Below, piece after piece: positions 1 through 7,980 of a DNA stretch of 64,000 bases. The first letter of the stretch is position 1; every line of letters begins with the position of its first letter. Under the pieces are notes generated by a model. It was not told the DNA's origin and did no database searches. It saw only the letters and a list, made by a program, of their open reading frames with translations. A program made the translations under genes and the position numbers. Source of the stretch: an uncultured Bacteroidales bacterium (GTDB lineage Bacteria; Bacteroidota; Bacteroidia; Bacteroidales; Muribaculaceae); contig CADBDH010000003.1 of assembly GCA_902793405.1 (NCBI GenBank), positions 30,525 through 94,524 of the forward strand, given 5' to 3'.

Positions 1-440
1 GAGGCTGGAACGCCTGAGGCATCACCAACGCCGCGGCGATCTTACCGGCAGGGCGGCACATCACCGGCGCGGCTCTCAGGCAACCGGCAACGCCGCGGCA
101 TATCAAGCCGGCGAGGCTGGAACGCCTGAGGCATCACCAACGCCGCGGCGATCTTCCCGGCAGACAACAGCAACGCCGGCGAGGCGGGAACCATCACCGG
201 CGATCATCCAGCACCCGGGCGGGCGGTTACTAATTTGGTAACTCTTGACAACTTACTATAGTGGCAACACCGGCAGGGCGGGCGGTTGATGCTGCCGGCA
301 TCCAGCAACAGGGGCGGCAGCACATCAAGCCGGCGAGGTGGGAACACCTGAGGCACCGGCAACCCATCAAGCCGGCGCGGCTCTCGGCATCCAGCACAAC
401 CGGCAACGCCGCGGCGAGGCGGGAACCCTGAGGCGGGCGG
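1..440. repeat. GC-rich repeat-filled non-coding region
   Basis: No credible gene is visible. The region is a mosaic of GC-rich words such as CCGCGG, GCCGGC and GGCGGGCGG. A 43-nt block at 1-43 recurs exactly at 113-155, and the match continues to 51/163 with one mismatch, giving a 112-bp repeat distance. Shorter words such as AACGCCGCGGCG recur up to 440. Only 231-270 is AT-rich. The function is unknown. The style resembles the repeats of the second element (6754-8150), but the sequences are not the same. Confidence 0.7.
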
Positions 441-1133
441 TTATAGCCCTTTTAATAATTCATCAAGTTTTTTTCTCCAAAGTTGGGTATTTTTAGCACT
501 AAACGCTTTATCTGCTGAACTATCAAGCCTTGACACACCAAACAAACCCCCTAACGCTGTAAATGGTGTTTCGCTGGTATTATCAGGATCATAGACTTTT
601 ACTAAGAAATAGGCTAAACTCACGTGGCTGCCCCTGTTGTATTTCCATTTATAGCCGGTGTCGGTCTTTTCCATAAATCCAGCCTCAACCGCGGCGGCAA
701 ATGCTTTTTTTGCCCTGTCGGTGCTTGGCTCTTGGGGTTGGTTCTCGGCGGGGTTTGGTTGGTTCTCGGCGGGGTTTATATATTGTACCCGCCCGCGGTT
801 TGCAAAATATTCTACCGCTGCATCTCCCGGCTCGGGCTTAATCTTCACCCCTTGCAATCGCTTTAATACAAACTCTAACAGGTTAGCCCATCGCCCTAAC
901 ATTATTTGCTGGTGAGTTGATTTATAACCCGCCCGCTGCCGTTGCTCTATATTCAGCAACTCCCGGCAAATGCTATTGAGGCACAAAGTGGCGGCGGCGG
1001 TTATATCTTCACTATCTAATACAAGCCCACACAGCCGCGCCGCCTCTTGCCCTATCTCCAAATCGGTAATGCCGGCACTCTCTATATACTTTTTTGCTGT
1101 GTAAAAATCCAATAAATCAAAATCCATACTCAC
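441..1133 (-). CDS. Hypothetical protein of the integrative island
   Basis: This is a 230-residue soluble protein without a signal peptide or membrane segment, and I do not recognise the family. The N-terminal half (about 1-105) is predicted helical. A linker around residues 118-135 contains a perfect in-frame duplication of seven residues (NPAENQP twice), caused by a 21-bp tandem repeat at 736-777. The C-terminal part (about 140-230) is a separate Lys/Ala-rich domain. It lies 4 bp downstream of the small coiled-coil gene and in the same direction as the integrase, so the three probably form one transcript. A regulatory or accessory role in the element is only a guess. Confidence 0.7.
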   Translation of the reverse strand: MSMDFDLLDFYTAKKYIESAGITDLEIGQEAARLCGLVLDSEDITAAATLCLNSICRELLNIEQRQRAGYKSTHQQIMLGRWANLLEFVLKRLQGVKIKPEPGDAAVEYFANRGRVQYINPAENQPNPAENQPQEPSTDRAKKAFAAAVEAGFMEKTDTGYKWKYNRGSHVSLAYFLVKVYDPDNTSETPFTALGGLFGVSRLDSSADKAFSAKNTQLWRKKLDELLKGL

Positions 1134-1137
1134 AACG

Positions 1138-1296
1138 CTATTTATTTGTGAACGGCACTATAATACAGCCCTTTGGGCTTGTTTTTTTCTCCAGCCCTAA
1201 TAACTCCCTTAATACTCCGTTTTCAGCCCTCAGCCTCAACAACTCAACGGCTTGGGCGTTTATAATATCTTGCATTTCTCTTTTGCTCTTTTCCAT
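1138..1296 (-). CDS. Small coiled-coil protein, 52 aa
   Basis: A short open frame from ATG at 1296 to TAG at 1138 encodes 52 residues. The first 38 are charged and leucine-rich with a heptad-like pattern (for example AVELLRLRAENGVLREL), suggesting a coiled coil. It fits tightly between the integrase stop (1302) and the next gene start (1133), which supports a real operon gene despite its size. Family and function are not recognised; small coiled-coil proteins of this kind are common in Bacteroidales mobile elements. Confidence 0.55.
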   Translation of the reverse strand: MEKSKREMQDIINAQAVELLRLRAENGVLRELLGLEKKTSPKGCIIVPFTNK

Positions 1297-1301
1297 AGCA
1301 C

Positions 1302-2519
1302 CTACTCAATATTTAACGCCGGTAAACTCTCTATTGCCTCTTGTTTGAGGCTGTCTATTGCTCGGGTGTACTTTTGTGTGTGCTGTAACCCGCTATGCCC
1401 TAACAGGCTCGCCACAGTCTTAATATTTGCCCCATTGTTCAACACATTAACGGCAAAACTATGCCGGGCACAGTGCCAACTTATATGCTTGTTAATGCCG
1501 GCATTTTTCACCCATCTATTAACCGACTTTAGGCACATCGTGTAACTCGGTAGTGGAAATATAACCGCGCCGCGGCTCTCAGGGCTGGGCGGCTCACCTA
1601 TCAGCCTCAACCGCCCCTCATCAAGCGGGATCACAACGCCGCTGCTACTGCTATGCCCTTTTGTCTTGCTTTGCTCAAACCTTAACAGGCGGTTTGCAAA
1701 ATCCACATTTGCAAAGGTGAGGTCTTTAACATCACAAAACCTCAACCCGGTAAACAGGCAAAAGAGAAACGCCCGCCTAATATCGTGGTTTTGTCGCTCA
1801 TCGTGAAACGCCACTAATTGGTTAATCTCATCCAGCGACAAAATTTCTTTTTTTAATTGGTGTATATCGGTCTTTATCACAATCCCGCTGCAGGGGTTTT
1901 TGGCTATAATATCGTGTTCAACTGCATATTTAATAACCTTTTTGAAACGTGCAAACAGGCTGTTAGCCCCCTCGCCGCGGCTCCGACTTTGTAGGTACTC
2001 GCTAAATGCCAGCATCATATCGCGGTTTAACTGCTCGGGCTTGACGCGCTTAATATATTTGTTATACTCGGGTGTATCTCTCAGGAAATCTCTAAAGCGG
2101 CTAAACGCTAACTTAACCATCCTAATATCTTTTTTGGTGTATCGGTCTATATAGGTTTGGAAAAAGTCAAGAAAATTTACCGCCTCTTTCTTTACTCTAT
2201 AGCCCCGCCCGCGCTCTAACAATTCTTGCCCGCGCTCAAACCTTATTTTCTTGGCGAGGTCTAAAGCGTCTTTATTGCTTTGCCTCTCCAGCGGGGTTCT
2301 CGGGGCTTGCCACAGGAATAAACCCAACCGCTCACACTCTCGGATCGCCTTTTTATAGGTCTTGCCGTTTTTGCTCTCTACAAACGTGTAACCCAAATAA
2401 TACTCCAAAAACAGGCTCTCGTGCCCATCGCTCAACGCCTGAGCCATTAACTTTGGGTTATCACCTGTGCCGCCCTCTATTAGGCGGGTGTTGTTCATTC
2501 TAAATTTTTTTGTTGCCAT
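1302..2519 (-). CDS. Tyrosine recombinase (integrase)
   Basis: This enzyme cuts and rejoins DNA at att sites to integrate or excise the island. An N-terminal Arm/SAM-like DNA-binding region is followed by the catalytic domain. The first catalytic Arg lies in LFCLFTGLRFCDVKDL. The HxxR box is WHCARHSF, the later His is in SLLGHSGLQ, and the Tyr nucleophile is in TQKYTRAI. I chose the ATG at 2519 (MATKKF, 405 aa). The frame extends upstream to 2630, but that extension is Lys/Tyr-rich and crosses the promoter box at 2551-2558. Two small island genes follow at once. The target site cannot be seen here. Confidence 0.93.
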   Translation of the reverse strand: MATKKFRMNNTRLIEGGTGDNPKLMAQALSDGHESLFLEYYLGYTFVESKNGKTYKKAIRECERLGLFLWQAPRTPLERQSNKDALDLAKKIRFERGQELLERGRGYRVKKEAVNFLDFFQTYIDRYTKKDIRMVKLAFSRFRDFLRDTPEYNKYIKRVKPEQLNRDMMLAFSEYLQSRSRGEGANSLFARFKKVIKYAVEHDIIAKNPCSGIVIKTDIHQLKKEILSLDEINQLVAFHDERQNHDIRRAFLFCLFTGLRFCDVKDLTFANVDFANRLLRFEQSKTKGHSSSSGVVIPLDEGRLRLIGEPPSPESRGAVIFPLPSYTMCLKSVNRWVKNAGINKHISWHCARHSFAVNVLNNGANIKTVASLLGHSGLQHTQKYTRAIDSLKQEAIESLPALNIE

Positions 2520-2550
2520 CGCCTTATTTTCTCTTTTGTTCTTTTGGTTG

Positions 2551-2558
2551 CAAATATA
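2551..2558 (-). promoter_or_regulatory. Promoter -7 box for the island integrase
   Basis: On the minus strand this reads TATATTTG, matching the Bacteroidetes -7 consensus TAnnTTTG, about 32 bp upstream of the chosen integrase start. A clear -33 box is not evident. Confidence 0.5.
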
Positions 2559-2574
2559 ATACTTTATTTTCATC

Positions 2575-2596
2575 CAATAAGCAACCAATAAGCAAC
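2575..2596. repeat. Perfect 11-bp tandem repeat beside the integrase
   Basis: CAATAAGCAAC occurs twice head to tail (2575-2585 and 2586-2596), just upstream of the integrase promoter. Short direct repeats in this position are often integrase arm-binding or att sites. That role is inferred. Confidence 0.45.
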
Positions 2597-2731
2597 TTTT
2601 GACAAAATATTGTCTTTTTTTTGAAAACAAAAGAAATTATAGATTTTGTAAACAACTGATTTACATCGCTTTTTATATGCTTTTTGTTTCCTTTGTTTTC
2701 GGGGGTTGGTACCCACTTCAGGTACAAATCA

Positions 2732-2763
2732 AAAGGGCTGGCAGCCATGTGACTGCCGGCCCT
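2732..2763. terminator. Hairpin between integrase and nnr
   Basis: The arms AGGGCTGGCAG and CTGCCGGCCCT pair with one wobble around an 8-nt loop, with A-rich sequence to the left and a short T-containing stretch to the right. It lies just past the 3' end of nnr (minus strand) and probably ends that transcript. Confidence 0.6.
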
Positions 2764-2793
2764 TGTTCTATAATTAACCTTGATTCTAAGGCC

Positions 2794-2820
2794 CTAAACT
2801 TTAAACTCTAAACTCTAAAC
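2794..2820. repeat. Heptamer minisatellite (CTAAACT type)
   Basis: Four units with strict 7-bp period: CTAAACT, TTAAACT, CTAAACT and partial CTAAAC. It lies between the nnr stop codon and the hairpin at 2732-2763. Other members of the 7-bp family are at 27587, 31337, 45011, 47278 and 50051. Confidence 0.6.
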
Positions 2821-2843
2821 GGTGGAATGCACTGCATTTCACA

Positions 2844-4364
2844 TCATTTCATCACTTCGATAATGGCTTTGCCGATGTGGTCCACGATGTCGCTGGCCAC
2901 CATGCCGTAGGTGCCGTGTTCCTGGGCGGCCAGGTCACCGGCCAGGCCGTGCAGGTAAACACCCAGCACAACCGACCAGTCGGCGGGATAATTCTGCGCG
3001 ATGAGCGAAGCGATAACGCCCGTGAGCACGTCGCCGCTGCCCGGTGTTGCCATGCCCGGGTTGCCGCTGCTGTTGACATAGACCTTGCTGTCGGGGCGCA
3101 CGGTCATGGTGTAGTGGCCCTTGAGCACGATGGTGATGTTATATAGCTTGGACACCTCGATAGCCTTTTTCAGGCGCTCCTCGTCGGTGTGGTGCTCGCC
3201 AAAGAGGCGGTCGAACTCCAATGCATGCGGGGTGATGATGGAGCGATGCGGAATGCTCCTGAGCAGCATGGGACGATGGGCGATGCAGTTCAGGGCGTCG
3301 GCATCCAGCAGGCAGGGACGCTTAAAGTTCATGATGAAGTGGTGAACGGCCTCCAGCGTCTCGTCGTGGACGCCCATACCGGGACCCAGGGCAACGACGC
3401 TGTAGGTGTGGCGCAGATCGATAGACTCGGTCATCAGCTCGTTGCGGTCGGGCTCAAAGAGGGCTTCGGGGACGGCTGTCTGCAGCACTTGGTAGCCGCA
3501 ACGCGGCGCGTGCACGGTTACCAGACCTGCTCCGGCCCGCAGCGCCCCTCGGGCAGCGAGCACGGCAGCACCCATCATGCCGTAGCTGCCGGCAACGAGC
3601 AACAACGTGCCGTTGTCATATTTGTTGATGAAGGGATTGCGTGGCCGCATCACCTCATGCACGTCGTCACGCTCGATGAGGTAGAAGTCTGTAGGCGTGC
3701 GGGCGATGCTCACACTGTCCAGCTCGATGTCCATGACTTTGCATTCACCCACAAACTCGGCATTCTCGGCAAAGTAGAATGCCAGTCGCTTGCTCTGGTA
3801 GGTCAGCGTCAGGTCGGCCTTGATGATGTTGCGGCGATCGTTCCCGACGTTCCACTCGCCAAACAGTCCCGACGGGATGTCGATAGACACCACATAGGCC
3901 CCGCTGCTGTTGATGTACTGCACCAGCGCGGTGTAACCGCCCTTGAGCGGCGTGCGCAGGCCGTTGCCGAACAGGCCGTCGACAACCACGTCGTTCTCGT
4001 CGAGTTCGGGGGGCGAGAAGTTTTGGATAACTTCGATAAAGTCGATGTCATCGCCAGCCGTCTGCAACAGGCGGTCACGGTTGGCCAGGCAGCAGGGCGA
4101 CAGTTGGGCTGACTTGATGTTGAACAGATATACCTCGGGGTGGTATCCCTGTTCATACATCATGCGGGCAACAGCCAGTGCGTCGGCGCCATTGTCACCA
4201 GGGCCGGCAAAGAAAACGAAGCGCTTCGAGGTTCTCCAGCGCGATATGAGTTCGTAGGACACGGCCGACGCTGCCCTTTCGATCAAATCGAGCATCGTCA
4301 TGTCCTCTTTTTCCACAGTACGGTCGCCAATGCGACGCAGTCCATCATTGGTGAATATTTTCAT
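2844..4364 (-). CDS. nnr: Bifunctional NAD(P)H-hydrate repair enzyme
   Basis: This cytosolic enzyme repairs damaged NAD(P)H hydrates. The N-terminal YjeF domain epimerises R- to S-NAD(P)HX, and the C-terminal kinase-like domain dehydrates S-NAD(P)HX using ADP. The N-domain phosphate loop is FAGPGDNGADALAVAR (about residues 50-65). The C-domain (from about 240) shows LLVAGSYGMMGAAVLAARGA, ALGPGMG, LLDADALN and the signature TPGSGDVLTG near the end. I use ATG 4364 (MKIFTNDG, 506 aa) rather than 4406, since the extra 14 residues are not typical and would start at the promoter box at 4404. The length fits the fused two-domain form. Confidence 0.95.
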   Translation of the reverse strand: MKIFTNDGLRRIGDRTVEKEDMTMLDLIERAASAVSYELISRWRTSKRFVFFAGPGDNGADALAVARMMYEQGYHPEVYLFNIKSAQLSPCCLANRDRLLQTAGDDIDFIEVIQNFSPPELDENDVVVDGLFGNGLRTPLKGGYTALVQYINSSGAYVVSIDIPSGLFGEWNVGNDRRNIIKADLTLTYQSKRLAFYFAENAEFVGECKVMDIELDSVSIARTPTDFYLIERDDVHEVMRPRNPFINKYDNGTLLLVAGSYGMMGAAVLAARGALRAGAGLVTVHAPRCGYQVLQTAVPEALFEPDRNELMTESIDLRHTYSVVALGPGMGVHDETLEAVHHFIMNFKRPCLLDADALNCIAHRPMLLRSIPHRSIITPHALEFDRLFGEHHTDEERLKKAIEVSKLYNITIVLKGHYTMTVRPDSKVYVNSSGNPGMATPGSGDVLTGVIASLIAQNYPADWSVVLGVYLHGLAGDLAAQEHGTYGMVASDIVDHIGKAIIEVMK

Positions 4365-4403
4365 TGCTATCGAGTGATTTTCAAGTTGAGTGATAAGAGA
4401 GAG

Positions 4404-4411
4404 CAAAGTTA
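4404..4411 (-). promoter_or_regulatory. Promoter -7 box for nnr
   Basis: It reads TAACTTTG on the minus strand (TAnnTTTG consensus), 40 bp upstream of the nnr start at 4364. This supports the shorter protein start. Confidence 0.5.
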
Positions 4412-4590
4412 CTCGTTTTTTGGCGGATGGAAAACAAAAAAATGAAAAATCTGCCGAAAAATTTTTCGGCTCTCGCTGGCACTAAATTTTCATCATCAAA
4501 ATTGGTGGGAAAATGTAAAGAAAATTCAATCTCATCTGTTTATGTGTATAACATTTCAACCATTTAGGTGCGCCCTTGAACTTTTTTTAC

Positions 4591-4598
4591 TACCTTTG
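4591..4598 (+). promoter_or_regulatory. Promoter -7 box for the CotH gene
   Basis: TACCTTTG matches TAnnTTTG and lies 53 bp upstream of the ATG at 4651. The 285-bp gap 4365-4650 holds this and the nnr promoter, and nothing else that I recognise. Confidence 0.55.
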
Positions 4599-4650
4599 CG
4601 GCAAAATTAGAACAATTAACTATCACATATATTTTTAGGATTTTAGAAAG

Positions 4651-6372
4651 ATGAAGAAAAAGCAGTTTCTTTTGGCCTTGGCGGTGATGTTGACCGCTGT
4701 GGCTTCGTGGGGACAGACCTTTAACATTGGCGGGCATCGCGCTCCGTTGGATACGCTCAACCACGTGTGGTTGTGCAGTGTCCCGCAGTCATTGTTCGGT
4801 AATGACTTCGAGGCTGTTGTCAGCTACGATGAGTCTATCACCAGCCTTTTCATCGAGGATGCCGAAGTCGCTAACGGTGAAACCTTTGTGTTCACCGGCA
4901 TCGAGGGCGGCAAGCAATATCCCGTCTTGGCAATGATGGGCGACAGTGTCTATAACGGAAGCATCACTTTCACTTGGCTTCCTGTTGTGGAACTTACGGG
5001 AAATTTCGGTAGGTATTATTCCTATGGTTCTGTCACGGTAAGTGAACCCGATTCAGCTTATGCCGAGCCCATGTTTGCCAAGCTCAAATGGCGTGGCGGT
5101 ACAACGAGCGGTTCGGGTACGAACAAGCATAATTACCACATCAAATTCTTGAATGAGGACACTGTTAAGCAAAACCACCGTTTCTTTGGTCTGCGCAACG
5201 ACAACAGTTGGATTCTGGATGCAGGTAAAATTGATTTCTTGCGCATTCGCAACCGCATCAATTCTGACTTGTGGCTCGACATGGCCCGCAAGCCCTGGTA
5301 TGCCGATTCAGTTGCCAACGTGCGCAACGGTTCACGGGGACAGATGGTCGAGGTGCTGCTCAATGGCGAGTATGTAGGTATATACAACATGTGTGAACCC
5401 ATTGACCGCAAGCAGTTGAAGCTCGAGCGCTATGAACTCGATGAGAGGAACAAGGCAACCATTCATGGCGTATTGTGGAAAGCCATCAAATGGACGCGCA
5501 CTGTGTCCATGAGTGATCCGACGGAGGACACAGGAATCAAGACTTGGGATGGATTTGAGATCAAGTATCCCGACTATGACGAGATCCATGCCTATCATTG
5601 GAGGTCGTTGTATAACGCCGTTTGGTACGCTAATAGCGCCGATATGAACTACGCAATGCGTGAGCACATGGGCGATTACTTTGATTTGCCCGTCATGCAG
5701 GACTACTACATCTTCCTGGTGTCGTTGCAGGCTCTTGACAACGAGTCGCTTAACATTTATTATGCTGTCCGCGACTTCAGGGATAATCCCCGCCTCACCA
5801 TGGTGCCTTGGGATTTGGACATCAGTTTGGGCCTGAACTATTCGCCCAGTGTTGATCTTCCCGATATGGTCAGCCCCGAACGCTATCCCTCGGGATGGAT
5901 CAGCCACCTGCCCATGGCCGACATGTTTGAGGTGAAGAGCTATTACAAACAATTGTTGAACCGTTATCGCGAGTTGCGCGAGACTAAGCTCAATACTGAC
6001 AGCCTTGTGAACCGTTTCCGCACTGCTATCGACGAACTGGAGATGTCGGGTGCCGCATCACGCGAGGAGAATCGCTGGAGTGGCGATTCCGATCTTGCTG
6101 GCAAGGATCTTGACTTGAGCGCTGAGATGGATTATGTCGAGGATTGGATTCGTCGCCGCATGGCTTACCTCGATGAGAATGTCTTCATTGAGCGTCTTGA
6201 TGGAGATGTTAATGGTGACGGAGAGGTTAACATCGCCGACGTGAACTGCCTGATCGAAGTTATCTTGGGCTATACTTCCGATGGCGTGTTCCATGGACGT
6301 GCCTACGTCAACGATGACTATGAGGTGAACATTGCCGATGTGAACGAGGTCATCAGCATCATCCTGAAATAA
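4651..6372 (+). CDS. Secreted CotH-family protein with C-terminal dockerin-like repeats
   Basis: The 573-residue protein starts with a signal peptide (MKKKQFLLALAVMLTAVASWG). An N-terminal beta-domain follows, then a CotH kinase-like domain from about residue 140 to 500, with KLKWRGGTTSGSGTNKHNYHIK-type entry motif and MVPWDLDISLG. CotH proteins are atypical kinases or surface proteins, known from spore coats and from gut-bacterial surface proteins. The C-terminus has two Ca-binding dockerin-like repeats: DVNGDGEVNIADVN and a weaker VNDDYEVNIADVN. The same tail type occurs on the four C10 peptidases at 33940-44313, so a common surface-anchoring or assembly role is possible. The substrate is unknown. 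It is transcribed alone and ends at a strong hairpin. Confidence 0.85.
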   Translation: MKKKQFLLALAVMLTAVASWGQTFNIGGHRAPLDTLNHVWLCSVPQSLFGNDFEAVVSYDESITSLFIEDAEVANGETFVFTGIEGGKQYPVLAMMGDSVYNGSITFTWLPVVELTGNFGRYYSYGSVTVSEPDSAYAEPMFAKLKWRGGTTSGSGTNKHNYHIKFLNEDTVKQNHRFFGLRNDNSWILDAGKIDFLRIRNRINSDLWLDMARKPWYADSVANVRNGSRGQMVEVLLNGEYVGIYNMCEPIDRKQLKLERYELDERNKATIHGVLWKAIKWTRTVSMSDPTEDTGIKTWDGFEIKYPDYDEIHAYHWRSLYNAVWYANSADMNYAMREHMGDYFDLPVMQDYYIFLVSLQALDNESLNIYYAVRDFRDNPRLTMVPWDLDISLGLNYSPSVDLPDMVSPERYPSGWISHLPMADMFEVKSYYKQLLNRYRELRETKLNTDSLVNRFRTAIDELEMSGAASREENRWSGDSDLAGKDLDLSAEMDYVEDWIRRRMAYLDENVFIERLDGDVNGDGEVNIADVNCLIEVILGYTSDGVFHGRAYVNDDYEVNIADVNEVISIILK

Positions 6373-6412
6373 TGAGTTTTATCCCTTAAATAAGGACAAA
6401 AGCGCATAAAGC

Positions 6413-6450
6413 AAAACGGCTCTGGCATAATCATTTGCCAGGGCCGTTTT
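6413..6450 (+). terminator. Terminator after the CotH gene
   Basis: AAAACGGCTCTGGCA pairs with TGCCAGGGCCGTTTT (one wobble) and runs into T-rich sequence, 40 bp after the stop codon. Confidence 0.75.
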
Positions 6451-6478
6451 ATTTGTGCCTAGTGTGCTGGAAAAAGAA

Positions 6479-6506
6479 AAAACGCAACCCAAACGGACTG
6501 CGTTTT
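6479..6506 (-). terminator. Displaced native terminator of tRNA-Lys
   Basis: AAAACGCA and TGCGTTTT flank a partly paired inner stem, and on the minus strand the hairpin is followed by a T tract. It lies directly beyond the att copy at 6512-6525. It is therefore probably the original terminator of tRNA-Lys(TTT), separated from its gene by the 5.8-kb insertion. Confidence 0.6.
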
Positions 6507-6511
6507 CTCCT

Positions 6512-6525
6512 GTGATTCGCGTGGG
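6512..6525. repeat. attL core, 14-bp direct repeat
   Basis: Identical to 12345-12358. It is the partial duplicate of the tRNA-Lys 3' end left by integration. Sequence diverges on both sides of the 14 bp. Confidence 0.8.
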
Positions 6526-6599
6526 ATTATAACCCTATACTGATAATCAAATAGTTATAAAAACAATCTTCAAAAAGGTACTAAAAAGATACTAAAAAA

Positions 6600-6631
6600 T
6601 GGCTGGCACCCCATCCCTGGGAATCCAGCCA
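6600..6631. terminator. Hairpin at the left end of the element
   Basis: TGGCTGG and CCAGCCA pair around an 18-nt loop. The hairpin follows an A-rich stretch (6576-6599) that would be a T tract on the minus strand, so it may terminate leftward element transcripts. Confidence 0.4.
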
Positions 6632-6753
6632 AACCAAATAAAATGATTCATTTGCCATTGTTGGCAAGTGTATCTTTGCAAAGGTAATAAGATTTTTACG
6701 CCTGGCATAAAAAATTTTTTAGAGTGTAAAATTTGTCAAGTATTGGCAACTCT

Positions 6754-7372
6754 CGTCGCGGTGGATCCTTCCCTGGTTGAGACGCTGGCACCCGTCGCGG
6801 CTCCTGGTTGCTTCTCAGCTTGGGCGGTCGGCTCTCGCTCTCCAGGTCGCTACGTTGGACGGATGGGCGGGCGGCTGCTTGCCTCGGCGTTCCTGGATCT
6901 TCCCAGGCCGCGACGATCATGCCGACATCATCCCGGCTCTTGGCCTGGATAACCTGGGCGGATTCCTCCAGTTGCTCGCGCGCGTTTTTTAGAGTGTACC
7001 CCCAACGGCTCAAAAAATCGTCCGTGTGTGGAAAAGAGAGGGCGTGGGGTTTAAGGTACCCCACCCCCTAATAAAAAAACACTCCCCCCTCCAGCGGAAA
7101 AACATTTGCCAACGCCCAGGCGGGCGGCTCTCGCTCTCCAGCTTCCCAGGCCGCGACGGTCACGCCTTCTATATCGTCGAGCAAAACGCCCACGTTTCAC
7201 AACGCAAGCGTTTATAATAACAAGACTGAATTTGCAACAAAATGGTTTATCTTGGACGGTGGGCACCCGTCGCGGGGTTCCTGGTCGAGACGCTGGACGG
7301 ATGGGCGGGCGGCTGCTTGCCTCGGCGTTCCTGGATCTTCCCAGGCCGCGACGGTCATGCCTTTTGTTATCG
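6754..7372. repeat. GC-rich mosaic repeats, left block
   Basis: No convincing gene. A 47-nt unit at 6754-6800 recurs exactly at 7574-7620. A 60-nt unit at 6856-6915 recurs exactly at 7294-7353 and continues with one mismatch. Words such as CGTCGCGG, CCAGGCCGCGACGATC and GGGCGGGCGG recur throughout, and the order of sub-blocks differs between copies, as in a mosaic. A few short frames cross the block but share the repeat sequence, so I do not call them genes. The function is unknown. Confidence 0.75.
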
Positions 7373-7388
7373 TCGCGGTTGTAGTAAT

Positions 7389-7567
7389 AGGTTATAGGTT
7401 ATAGGTTATAGACGTGTTATTGCATTGATATTCAACTGATTAACATATAACTATGGTATAACCTTTATTATTGTTATACCGCATTACTATTATAACTACC
7501 TAATAACCAACACTTTGCAACTGGTATAACCTATAACCTATAACTCCAGTACTCAAAACTATAACCT
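7389..7567. repeat. AT-rich iteron-like inverted array
   Basis: Three perfect head-to-tail copies of AGGTTAT lie at 7389-7409. The inverse, ATAACCT, occurs at 7526-7532 and 7533-7539, followed by a partial copy, with another at 7561-7567. Between them are GGTATAACC at 7455-7463 and 7523-7531 and GTTATACC at 7473-7480. The region is sharply AT-rich between two GC-rich blocks. Such an arrangement suits an origin of replication or an operator bound by an element protein. Neither is proven. Confidence 0.6.
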
Positions 7568-7573
7568 GGGCAC

Positions 7574-7735
7574 CGTCGCGGTGGATCCTTCCCTGGTTGA
7601 GACGCTGGCACCCGTCGCGGTTCGCGGATCTTCCCAGGCCGCGACGATCATGCCGACATCATCCCGGCAGAAGCTGGGCACCGTCGCGGGTTCCTGGTAG
7701 CTATCCTTCCAGGTCAAGACGCGGGCACCTGGACG
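7574..7735. repeat. GC-rich mosaic repeats, middle block
   Basis: This block contains the second copy of the 47-nt unit (7574-7620), another copy of the CCAGGCCGCGACGATC word with its GCCGACATCATCC extension, and a CGGCAGAAGCTGGGCACC segment shared with 8016-8090 and 10342-10416. No gene is called. Confidence 0.7.
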
Positions 7736-7745
7736 GTCGGCAGCT

Positions 7746-7940
7746 TCACGGGTTCTTAAGCAATAGCGCAAAGTCGCTCACAATCTCGGCCAGGCCGTCA
7801 AATGCATCGGCTTCCATTAAGTAGCGCACAACGGCCTCCCTGCATCGTTTGGCCTCTCTCATCGCCTTTATATACTCACCCAATAAAACGGGCATTTCAT
7901 CGAAATTGGTTTCTTGTTTGGTCTCTTGTTTCGCCTTCAT
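7746..7940 (-). CDS. Small hypothetical protein, 64 aa
   Basis: An ATG-started frame of 64 residues, charged and helical (MKAKQETKQETNFDEMPVLL at the start, then EYIKAMREAKRCREAVVRYL), lies between two repeat blocks. Its base composition is unlike the flanking repeats, which favours a real gene. It lies downstream of the DUF3987 gene on the same strand, separated by a 240-bp repeat-containing gap. No family is recognised. Confidence 0.5.
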   Translation of the reverse strand: MKAKQETKQETNFDEMPVLLGEYIKAMREAKRCREAVVRYLMEADAFDGLAEIVSDFALLLKNP

Positions 7941-7980
7941 AATCTTAAAAGTTTATTAGATTGATAATACTAAATATTTG

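Larger units (their letters stand above)
1..2519. mobile_element. End of an integrative island, continuing left of the window
   Basis: A tyrosine recombinase, two small unknown genes and 440 bp of GC-rich repeats form a block unlike the metabolic genes to its right. The recombinase reads leftwards, into the island, as is usual when an integrase lies at an element end. The right boundary is not proven: no duplicated att core is visible because the other end lies outside the window. The perfect 11-bp tandem at 2575-2596 is one candidate edge. No conjugation or replication genes are visible in this part. Confidence 0.55.

Noticed and set aside
244-262. TTGACA...TATAGT sigma-70-like promoter
   Set aside because: The spacing is only 7 bp, and Bacteroidetes promoters do not use this consensus.
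6696-7064. 122-codon minus-strand frame in the GC-rich block
   Set aside because: It starts at GTG without context and its peptide (for example RDDVGMIVAAWEDP) simply translates repeat words that also appear at 7559-7771 and 7945-8136. I treat it as repeat translation, though its first 45 residues look somewhat protein-like.
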